Source: Elephas maximus indicus (taxonomy: Eukaryota > Chordata > Mammalia > Proboscidea > Elephantidae). From it: a stretch of DNA of 64,000 bases. A model generated the notes under the pieces. It had not been told where the DNA came from. It did not search any database and saw only the letters and a program-made list of their open reading frames with translations. Below are positions 55,359 through 64,000 of the stretch, in pieces. Every line of letters begins with the position of its first letter. Within the stretch, counting starts at the first letter, position 1. The stretch covers positions 48,671,768-48,735,767 of the forward strand of contig NC_064831.1 of assembly GCF_024166365.1 (NCBI RefSeq), written 5' to 3'. The translations under genes and the position numbers were made by a program.

Positions 55359-56916
55359 TTAGTGTGTCTGGAGAGCTCCAAAATCTGTAGGGGGAAGAGC
55401 CACTGGAGAGTTAATTGAGTTTGGGACCACTGCATGCTCTAAGTTCCTTCCAGAGATCACAACGAGCATAAGAATATTAGAGACTCTAAAATATATATTT
55501 TTTAATAAAATAAAACCTGTTTGACTTTAACTCGGCATTTCCAGGCTTATTTGACCCTGGGACTAACCCCTCCCCCCAATTGTTTTTTTCTTCCCTGAAA
55601 CCTTAAAAACCTATGGAACTAGAATTCTGTAGGGGGGAAAAACAAGAAATGTTGGTAGTGAGGTTTGCTGCAGGAAACCACCACCTTCCACCTCATTATG
55701 AAACAGTCGAATAAAAAATACCTAGATGATTTAGCCAAATAAAACACTCTTTCATAAAAACAAAGAAGCTAGAGCCTCCCCATTTAATTTCTAATTCAAG
55801 CTTTCTGAATCCATTTCTTCTCCTGCCGAGAGCTATAATGTGTTGCCTACAGGTCCCCAAGCTAAGCTGTGCTTTTTCCATTTGTGCAAAACGTGGTGAG
55901 CACTTTTTATATTCTATAAATATGAGTGCATATTAGACTTTGAAAGAAAATTCCTCTTGGGAGTGAAGGGAAAAAGCCGTGCTGGCAGGGGATTCAGAAT
56001 CAGACATTTTTTAAAGTTAGAATTACAGTGTCAGTAACGTGCTGGACCGAGACTACCTGTTGTGCCTGTCTTGTGAGATCAGCTCCACTGCCTATTTACA
56101 AAGCACACACCCTTTATTAAAACAGAAATGCTTACTGAACACCTACTACAGCCAAGTTCAAGGTAATGGAGATTAATAACAAAGTGCCGTCCCTAGAAGA
56201 TGGAATAGGAAAGGGGCAATCCCAGAAGAGGGAAAGCATACCCAGAGGCAGGACAGAGTGACGTCAGGAACTGCCTTCACTCACATCATTCTAAAAGCTG
56301 TGACAGGAAGTTTGGATTAGAGCCAAAACCCTAAAGCTCAGCTCATGCCTATCTCCTTTGGAAGTCATCTTGATCTTTTCCCATCACCTCTGAGCTTCCA
56401 GGGCACCCCGCATTTGTATAGCATACAGCTTGAACCCCTCTACATTCAATTGTTGGTTTATTTCTCCTCACTAGCCTGAGAGCTCCCCGAGAGCATGGAC
56501 CGCAGTCCCTGGGGAGCTGTGAGGACAAGCTGCAGTAGGCTGGTAAGTGAAGCAGGTACTGAGGGGAGCTCACTCTTTCAAGCTGAGGCAGGATTACCCT
56601 ACAATGTGGTGTGTGCTATGACAAAGGACGCCAATGCCAGAGAGAGATCAAAGAGACACCTAACTCAGCCTGGTAGGCTAAATGTCCTGATCCTCCACAT
56701 GGAAGTCATGATACCGAGGGCAAGGCCTGAGAAGCCACGGGCCTTTCACAACTCTCAACTGTTGTGCCAACATCCCTAAGAACAATAACAAATATACCAT
56801 TTGCCAAAATACAAGTGTGATGCTGTTAATGCTGCGCCAGCCTGGCAAGGCCGTTCCCAGCATCGTGTGGTTGTCCTCCATTTTATGTGTTGTAAATCCT
56901 AACCTCTATGTTAACG

Positions 56917-57064
56917 AGGGAAACCCTGGTGGCACAATTGTGAGGTGCTATGGCTGCTAACCAAAGGGCTGGCAGTTCAAATCCACCAGGAGCTCCTTGG
57001 AAACTCTATGGGGCAGTTCTACTGTCCTATTGGGTCGCTATGAGTCGACTCAAAGGCAATGGGT
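56917..57064 (+). mobile_element. AfroSINE with target duplication
   Basis: 'tatgttaa' precedes and follows the element. Small deletions occur in the 3' core. Confidence 0.88.
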
Positions 57065-57099
57065 ATGTTAATGGATGTATCTTGAATCACAGCCTTACA

Positions 57100-57685
57100 A
57101 GAGGGTATGACTTAAGTCACGCCCTTACTCAAGGCACAGCCTTACTCTGTTCTAGGGGGTTCCCTTTGGGGTGTGACCTGCATCCCATGTATATATGGAT
57201 GCTCTCTGCAGGCTCTCCCTTGCTCTGGATCCTGCATCCAGCTTGTCATCATCTGACCTCCAGTTCTCGGGACATGAGCCTGTTGCCTGACTTGCTGATT
57301 CCGGGATTCGCCAGCTTCTGTAGTCCTGTGAGCCAGCTACCTGCCATCTAACCTGCTCATTCTGGGATTCGCCAGCTTCTGTAGTCCTGCAAGCCAGCTA
57401 CCTGCCATCTAACCCGCTCATTTTGGGATTCGCCAGCTCCTGTAGCTCCAGGAAACAAGAGCCTACCATCTGATCTGCTGATTGCAGGTTCATCAGCCCC
57501 TGCAACCATGTCAGTCAGGAGAAGCCTCCAGCCTGATGCCTGACCCACAGATTTGGGACTTGCCAGCCTCCACAATCTCATGAGCCATTTCCTTGAGATA
57601 AATCTCTCTCCATGTATTTATGTATATACACTTCACTGGTTTTGCTTCTCTAGAGAACCCAGTCTAAGACAACAAGCTAGCTCTT
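57100..57685 (+). repeat. Old repeat containing a 61-bp tandem array
   Basis: The element ends 'ctctagagaacccagtctaa', a common 3' end of old mammalian repeats. Within it a 61-bp unit, starting 'gggattcgccagcttctgta', repeats at 57303, 57364 and 57425, and the last copy decays toward 57485. Confidence 0.65.
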
Positions 57686-57859
57686 CAGCAAACGAATACA
57701 CTGCTAAGCAAAAAACAGCTTTAAAAAAAATCTGAATGGCTAGGTTTACATATAATAACATTAAGAGCAAAAAATATTACCTCTCCCTAAAGGAAAATTA
57801 GCTATAATGCCCAGTATATAACCACTCAACATCATTAAAACCCGACTGAAAGGATTCAA

Positions 57860-58165
57860 CTCCTTTTCATCTTTCACGTTTTGGCTCAGACATCATTTTC
57901 TCAGGGAAGCATTTCCTGAGCTTCCTGATTGGTCTCGCCTATGCCCCAGTCTTTTCGCTGCATTCCCAGTTCTTGGGTCATCACAGACCTCCCCCTCACA
58001 GCCCTCATCACAGATGGAACTGCACATTCATTCATGATTACTTGACTGATGTCTGTCCTACCTACCTGACAGTAAGCGTCTCAAGGGAAGGGACACTGCT
58101 AAGTTCATTGCTGTATTCCCAGCGTCTAGCAGAGGGCCTAGTACTACCAAGTGATCTGTCCAACG
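57860..58165 (+). mobile_element. L2 LINE 3' fragment
   Basis: 'tttggctcagacatcatttt', 'aagcatttcctgagcttcct' and 'tgtattcccagcgtctagca' occur in L2 order. Confidence 0.7.
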
Positions 58166-58497
58166 AATAATGAGGTCGCTGGCCCATACAGAACAGCACA
58201 TGCATACCCTTCAAAGCCAAGCATTCCAAACATCCTCTGATAAGGTTTCAAGTAAGATGGGGGAAAAATGGTTAACAAGCAGATTCACTTAATCAGAGGT
58301 GCTACTAATATGTATTTATGAAAACCACAAACAAAATAATAAAAATTACAACATATTGATATCTTAATTTGTAAAAACTGGGCTTTTGTGTTTAGAAATG
58401 TAAAGGCTAACTCCCATGCCAAAAGGGCAGGAAGTGAAAAAAGGTTAATAAAATATACATTTAGAGTGAAGAATAAAATCGCTTAATTTGTTTAATA

Positions 58498-58655
58498 GGA
58501 AACACTGGTGTTGTAGTGAGTAAGTGCTACAGCTGCTGACCAAAAGGCTGGGGGTTTGAATCCACCAGGTGCTCCTTGGAAACTCTATGGGGCAGTTCTA
58601 CTCTGTCCTATAGGGTTGCTATGAGTCAAATCGACTCGACAGCAACAGGTTTTTC
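58498..58655 (+). mobile_element. AfroSINE with target duplication
   Basis: 'aatttgtt' occurs just upstream and just downstream. The body is full length. Confidence 0.88.
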
Positions 58656-59879
58656 AATTTGTTCTGTTAGCAAATGGCCTTCACTTTTCTAAAATGATTT
58701 CTAAAACTCATGCAATGGAAATACTTTTTATATAAGACACCCTACACTACCAAATTGTTCTAATTTCTTTACACTGAGAACAAATGATTCCAGGGTATCT
58801 TTTTTTAAGATCCATTTCCACCTCCAGGGATCATTAATAAGAGTAGAAAAATCTAGTTTACTGTACTAAGGTAGTTAACAATTATCCCAATATGGGACAC
58901 AAAGGTTAAATGTGAATAACCTGGCTGATCACTCTCCCTGAGATGTTTAGCAGAAAATAATTTCCTTAAATTGTGAGCAAGCCCCACAAAAACTAGCAAG
59001 CAAGGAGGGTTTGCTGAGTGACTGACAGCTTCCAGCACTCACCCTAGCAGGTCAAATTCAATTAATCATTCATTGTAACTGGAGCAGAATATAATTAATT
59101 ATGTTAGCTTGACTGGTTCAAGTTAGATTCCACTGGAAAAAAAAAATTATTATAAAGAATCATTAGGAATATAGAGCATTATCAAGAATTACTACTAAAA
59201 TCAACAGTAATAAATAAGCTTCTATATGAATTTGATTCACATTTAAAATACTTTCATGGAAAATTTTAACTCGAACACAGGTAGATGGTATGAATCCCCA
59301 AGGACACAACACCCAGCTTCAGCAATTATCAACGCACAATCTTGTTTCAGCTATACTCCAATCACCATCATGCTCCAACCTCTCAATTATTTTCAAGCAA
59401 ACCCTAGACACTGTTATCATTGCATTTTAAATATTTCAATTCGAATCTCTAAAAGGACTCTTAAAAATGTAACCACAATACCATCATCACACCTAAAAAT
59501 AATTGTAAAAATCCTTAATATCAAATATCCTGTCAGATTTCTTATATCCCCAATGGTCTTTTTTTTTTTTTTTTTAAGTATGTTCAAATCAGGATTCAAG
59601 TAAATCCATAAATTATAATTGGTAGATATGCCTCCCAAGTCTCTTTTAATCCACCTTTTTCTTTCTTCCTTGCAATTTAGTTGTGGAAGAAACTGGGTTA
59701 TTTGTCCTGTAGTTTTCCAGAGTCTGAGTTTTGCTAATCAAAACCCTGTGGTATCGTCTAACATGTTCCTCTGTTCCCCGTACCTTCAGTGAAGTGGTGT
59801 TAGACCTGGAGGCTTGGTCAGGGTCAGATTTAACTTCCAGCAGGACTCCTTCACAGGTGATACATGTACTTCCGTTACT

Positions 59880-60072
59880 GCTGTTGTTAGTTGCCGTCCA
59901 GTCAATTCCAAATCATAGTAACCCCACGTGTGCAGCACAGAACTGCACCATGGGGTTTCCAAGGCTGTGACCTTTTGGAAGCGGATCACCAGGCCTGTCT
60001 TCCGAGGAGCCTCCAGGTGGGTTCAAACAGCTAGTAGCCGAGCACTTAACTGCTTGTGCCACCCAAGGACTC
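59880..60072 (-). mobile_element. AfroSINE, type B-like
   Basis: A minus-strand copy from 'gttgttagttgccgtccag' to 'cacccaaggactc', interrupting old L1-like sequence. Confidence 0.8.
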
Positions 60073-60285
60073 ACAAAATGTCTAACTGGTAATTGGTGAT
60101 CACAGCCTAGGTCCATTAATTCATTAAGGGGATAAAATGGTGGTATCCTAGTTCTGTCATTCCTTTTTCATTCATTAGCTGGAACATTTCTTTAAAAGCA
60201 TATTCCAGATGTAACTGATCTTTTTTAACTGCCATTATTAACTCACAGTTAAATGTAAAATGATGAGTTTCAATCTCTGGCAGAT

Positions 60286-60384
60286 ACCTTAAAAAAAAAA
60301 AAAAAAAAAAAACCTCTGCCATCATGTCAATTCTGACTCACAGCGACCCTACGGGACAGAGTAGAACTACCCCATATGGTTTCT
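60286..60384 (-). mobile_element. AfroSINE 3' half with long A-run
   Basis: A run of about 20 A's followed by the 3' core, ending at 'ccccatatggtttct'. Confidence 0.8.
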
Positions 60385-60810
60385 CCTTACTGATGCTAAA
60401 ATTATTCCATATTTGGCCAGTGGGACTCTCTTCAAGGTACCTCCTGATTTTTTTTGACAGGGCCCTCTGTAATCTTTAATAGCTTCCTTGCCTTCTGGTA
60501 TGAGAAGAGTGTTTTCCAGGTATAAGTACATTTCCTAACCCAGACCTGGAATTAGCTATCTGGTTCCTTTGAAGAAAATGATATTTAGAGCCAACAACTG
60601 GGGCACTATATTTGACTTTAATTTGAATTATGTTCAAAGTTAATTAGTCAGGAATCACCTACTATTGGTTCCAATGAAATTATGTGTCTGCATACATGTG
60701 GGCTTTTAAGCATGTGGCTCTCAAATTAAAAAATAAAAAGCATTATTCTTTTATGTTTATGGAACAGTATAACTTAATACATCTGGAAAACAATTTATAA
60801 TTTTTAATCC

Positions 60811-60970
60811 AAAAAAAAAAAACCTCAAACCCACTGCAGTCGAGTCGACTTCGACTCGTAACGACCCTGTAAGAAAGAGTAAAACTGCCCAATAGGGTTT
60901 CCAAGGAGCAGCTGGTGGTTTCAAACTGCCGACCTTTTGGCTGGCAGCTGAGCTCTTAACCACTGCACCA
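60811..60970 (-). mobile_element. AfroSINE, head eroded
   Basis: A12, then the full core through 'ctcttaaccactgcacca'; the last head bases are lost. Confidence 0.88.
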
Positions 60971-62034
60971 ATGACCTTTCAAAAGCCTTTAACCCAGCAA
61001 TTACATTTTTAGGAACTTATTTTATTATTAGGTTTAGGATTTTCCTTGTAGGATTGTTTAATGAAAAATCTGGAAACAACCTAGATGTCCAAACAGTTGG
61101 GAGTTGGCTAAGTTAAAAATGTACAATACATCCAGAGAATAAAACATTTATAGTCATTAAAATGGTAAAGGTACAATATCAATGTATTGTTAAATAAGAA
61201 AGGTGGGTCACCAAAGTGTGCACATTATGCCTTTAGCCACAGTCGTAGAAAAGCCTTGAAGGACATGCCTCAAAGATTAACAGTGCAAACTTGGCTGCTT
61301 CTCTATGTCTCCACTGATGGGTTAGGATTTGGCTTTCCTGGGTCACCAAGTCAGACACTGCTCCTCCACCTACTTTCCAGCTTCCAAAATGTTACTCTTG
61401 TTATCTTCAACTCACCTTGTCCTTGTTGGAGCATGTTCTTTTCTTTCCCCAATCCTGTGTCATTTCAGTTGGGTTTTTAGGGAAGAACAGAAGCTAATGT
61501 TTTCTTCAACCCTCCATTTTTTACCTAGCATTGCATTGCTTTTAATAGAACAGTCAAAAGAATTGACCAACGATAAGATACACAGATTTCTACTGAAAAC
61601 TGAGCATACATGCACATATGTAAGGGATGCAAACAACACAGCAATGCAATACAGAACACAGGGCTCAACTGGCATTCTAATAACATAAAGAGCTGGATAC
61701 AGGAAATAATGGGAAAACTAAATTTGTATTAAATGGAAAAGTGGCTCAAACAGAAGTTGTTGTTAATCAAGAACATAAAGTCGGAAATGTTAAAACTGAA
61801 GCTGAGCTCTTTAGGGCAGACTAATCATCTTTTTAGTTTCTTAGAAGTCAGAAATGTTTTTCAGAGAACTATCATTTCTTACAACTTTAGTGACTTCTCT
61901 AAAGATGAACCAGCAGCTACTTTAAAACTACATACAATTTGCTCTAGTCTGGGGAGACCCTGAGCATCTCCTCCTGTTCCCTAAAGTGGCTGTCACCTCT
62001 GCTCTGGTGCAAGGCATTTACTATACTGACTGTT

Positions 62035-62410
62035 GTAGTATCCTAGGGCTTCCAGACAAAACACCACAGACCTGAGGCTTATCAGGAACACACTGTCTCA
62101 CAATTCTGGAGGCTAGTAGCCCAAATTCAGGCTATCTCAGGGCTGTGTTCTCTTCAAAGGCTCCATGGGAAGATGTTTCCAGTCTCCCAGGCTTCTGGGA
62201 GCCCCGGGAGAAGCTTCTTGGCTTCAGGTGCAGCATAACTCCACCATAGGGTCGTTCTCCCTGTCTGCCTCTTTTCTTTATGGGGATGTTACTTAACTGC
62301 ATTAAGACCTCAAGTTAACTGCTGACATCTTCAAAGACCCAATTTCCAAACAAGGGGTGAGGAATTCAAAATCTCTTTTTGGGGAACACAATTCAATCCA
62401 TAACAACCCT
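62035..62410 (+). repeat. Old interspersed repeat, copy 2
   Basis: 'acaattctggaggctagtag' to 'acacaattcaatccataaca'. It is partner to 36806-37210 and shares its 3' end exactly. Confidence 0.65.
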
Positions 62411-63360
62411 CTCACACCATTACAAATAGTTAAAGTTAAAAAGCCTTCTCAAACGCAAGCGCCCATTTCACAGGTGCCATGGATACCTAGCCCACAGGAG
62501 GAGAAATAAGAATTGTAGGGTTTTAAAATATACAGACAAAAGGGACAAAGACAAGGAATTAAGAGTAGTTATCTCAATTTGGATAAATCTTCAGTTTTCA
62601 CTAGTCTGTAAATATAACCAAAATCAAGTACCAAAAGCACAAAGTGCTTAAGACACTTCACAAAACAGGACCGATCAGATAAACTGTCTTTTCCTTATAT
62701 AAGTCCTTACCAAACGGCATGACACTATGGGAACCCAGCCTCCAGAAACTCTTAACACCCTTACTTGATTTTTGTGAGGTGCCTGAATTCAGAGAACTTG
62801 GGGGAGAGGGATGTTCTAAACAACAAAAATTTATGCACTCAATTGTAAGCAAAAATAACAAATTTGCAATTATCTGAATTAATCAACATTGACGGTTTTA
62901 TGAATAAACATACATTTTGAAATGTCAATTCTCTCCTGATTCGCAATGAATCTGACAAAGTAGGAAAATGCTGGCTCAAAATTTTAAAATATGTTTATCA
63001 TAAAACTACCTTTTTAAAATAAATGAGGTACTCAGCAGTTAGAATCTTACAAAATATACATAAATAAGACCACAAGTTTCCAAAATGACTCAGTTCTTCC
63101 ACCAAGACACTTTGACTATTGATTAGAAATAATGTAAAGCAGTTGAGATTACCTGTGTGTTTTTTAAATGTCCTTCTGTGTTTACAGCAATACCTAATGA
63201 CACATTTGCTACATGGGCTGCAAACTAGGAATAAAGGCAGCTGTACTACTGTGGGAAGAGACAGTCCTCTTTCTGTTTACCACTCTCACTCACTCAGTAA
63301 GGAAACGCTGCTTTGTGGGCAGCCTTTTTAGATAGTTTTCATAGTTCAAAGAGTATGGAA

Positions 63361-64000
63361 CCTTCCAGTCGATTTCATCAAGTCTATTTATTAATGCATT
63401 TCAAGTTTCAAAAAACCTTACATCTTTGCACATACTTTGTTTTTTTGCAATTTTTAGTAAAAATTTCCAAAGTGAACAAAAGATACTGTATAAAACACAG
63501 TGGCCACTAAGCTGACAGTAGTATTAGATCTCGTTTGTCTTGATCCTTGTTTTACCACATCTTGATCTGCAGTGGGAAGAAGAGTTCAGTGCATGTATCT
63601 CTTTTCAGAAAACATTGAACTTAGACTCAAAATAAAATAGGGCAGTTGTCCCTGCCAAAAATCCTACCACAGGATAACATTACGAGCAAAAAATTTACAT
63701 GTTCCAAAGTCTACCACACTCAAGAAGTTACTAAGAACTCTTGCAGAATAAAAGTCACCATGTTAGAAATGCAAACCCACTTCCACCCTTTGCACAGTCC
63801 AAAAACAAAGGCATTTAAATGATTTAAAAGCAATTACATACAGACCTACCTACTTGTTTGTTTAGAATTATTTATAGTCTATCTGGGGTTTCATGTACAA
63901 AATTTGTCTCTAAATCATGTACAAAAAGCTGTATTTTGAAAAAAGTCACCACATACTGTACAAGTTTACAAGGAAGAGATCCCATGATTTTCTCTAGCAT
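63361..64000 (-). other. ADAM10: Presumed ADAM10 3' UTR, distal end
   Basis: This is unique AT-rich sequence without repeats. Read on the minus strand it has a UTR-like composition and ends with AATAAA at 63387-63392. In human and other mammals ADAM10 lies next to LIPC, convergent with it, and has a long 3' UTR, so synteny and distance (about 21 kb after LIPC) fit. No ADAM10 coding sequence is in the window. The call is inference from synteny plus composition, and the UTR could extend further left. Confidence 0.55.
63387..63392 (-). promoter_or_regulatory. ADAM10: Minus-strand poly(A) signal AATAAA
   Basis: TTTATT on the plus strand reads AATAAA on the minus strand. It is the only canonical minus-strand hexamer I see in the last kilobase, and cleavage would fall around 63357-63377. 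Confidence 0.5.

Larger units (their letters stand above)
59255..60810. mobile_element. Old L1-like 3' sequence, interrupted
   Basis: Landmarks such as 'acccagcttcagcaattatc' and 'tttgtcctgtagttttccag' are typical of old mammalian L1 3' ends. AfroSINEs at 59880 and 60286 interrupt it. Confidence 0.5.
42601..63360. other. Intergenic region between LIPC and the presumed ADAM10 end
   Basis: No open frame here has protein similarity I recognise except decayed retrotransposon frames. Named repeats are listed separately. Stretches with nothing recognisable are 42625-43855, 44325-45290, 51060-52800, 55365-56910 and 58660-59250. About 53990-54440 resembles old L1 3' sequence. Confidence 0.8.

Noticed and set aside
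1-64000. Signs of an operon, phage, plasmid or defence system
   Set aside because: Spliced gene structure, SINEs, LINEs and long introns show mammalian nuclear DNA; nothing prokaryotic is present.

Overview
This window is nuclear DNA from a placental mammal of the Afrotheria, most likely an elephant or another paenungulate such as manatee or hyrax. The lineage call rests on about 44 full or partial copies of the AfroSINE family, a tRNA-derived SINE whose forward strand runs 'ccctggtggcgcagtggttaag ... gctgctaaccaaaaggtc ... gaatccaccag ... cgactcgacggcaacgggtttggttt'. It also rests on RTE-type LINE sequence with the matching 3' tail. No prokaryotic, viral, CRISPR or operon-like feature is present.

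The one protein-coding gene I can support fully is LIPC (hepatic triacylglycerol lipase) on the + strand. Exons 2 to 9 are all present with GT-AG junctions: 8592-8776, 11957-12139, 12606-12723, 15294-15527, 19376-19618, 35717-35834, 38244-38462 and 42054-42165. Together with an 88-nt coding part of exon 1 (not found here, presumably upstream) they give a 499-residue precursor, the same length as the human protein, with no indel, frameshift or stop. Catalytic Ser168, Asp194 and His279, the 22-residue lid between Cys254 and Cys277, and the C-terminal PLAT domain are intact. Compared with the human protein as I know it, two of four N-glycosylation sequons (positions 42 and 362) are absent, one lysine of a basic heparin-binding cluster is Gln, and the basic C-terminal tail is rearranged.

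Layout: 1-8591 is the end of intron 1. 8592-42165 is LIPC exons 2-9 with introns of 0.47 to 16.1 kb. About 42.2-42.6 kb is the LIPC 3' UTR. About 42.6-63.3 kb is intergenic DNA, mostly old and lineage-specific retrotransposons, including an L1 of roughly 46.3-51 kb on the minus strand that was itself hit by an RTE and two AfroSINEs. About 63.36-64.0 kb is unique AT-rich sequence with a minus-strand AATAAA, best explained as the 3' UTR end of ADAM10, which lies convergently downstream of LIPC in other mammals.

The most interesting non-genic structures are these: two non-autonomous hAT-type DNA transposons with perfect 8-bp target duplications (29794-30257; 38645-38865, the latter almost a complete palindrome); two internally deleted RTE derivatives that keep the RTE head and tail (17020-17470, 24101-24490); three AfroSINEs stacked in one target site just upstream of exon 6; an RTE 3' end joined tail-to-tail to an AfroSINE; a gap-free 203-bp repeat pair in intron 6; and an AT minisatellite carrying several AfroSINEs. 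Repeat edges are read by eye and are accurate to a few bases only where a target duplication is given.
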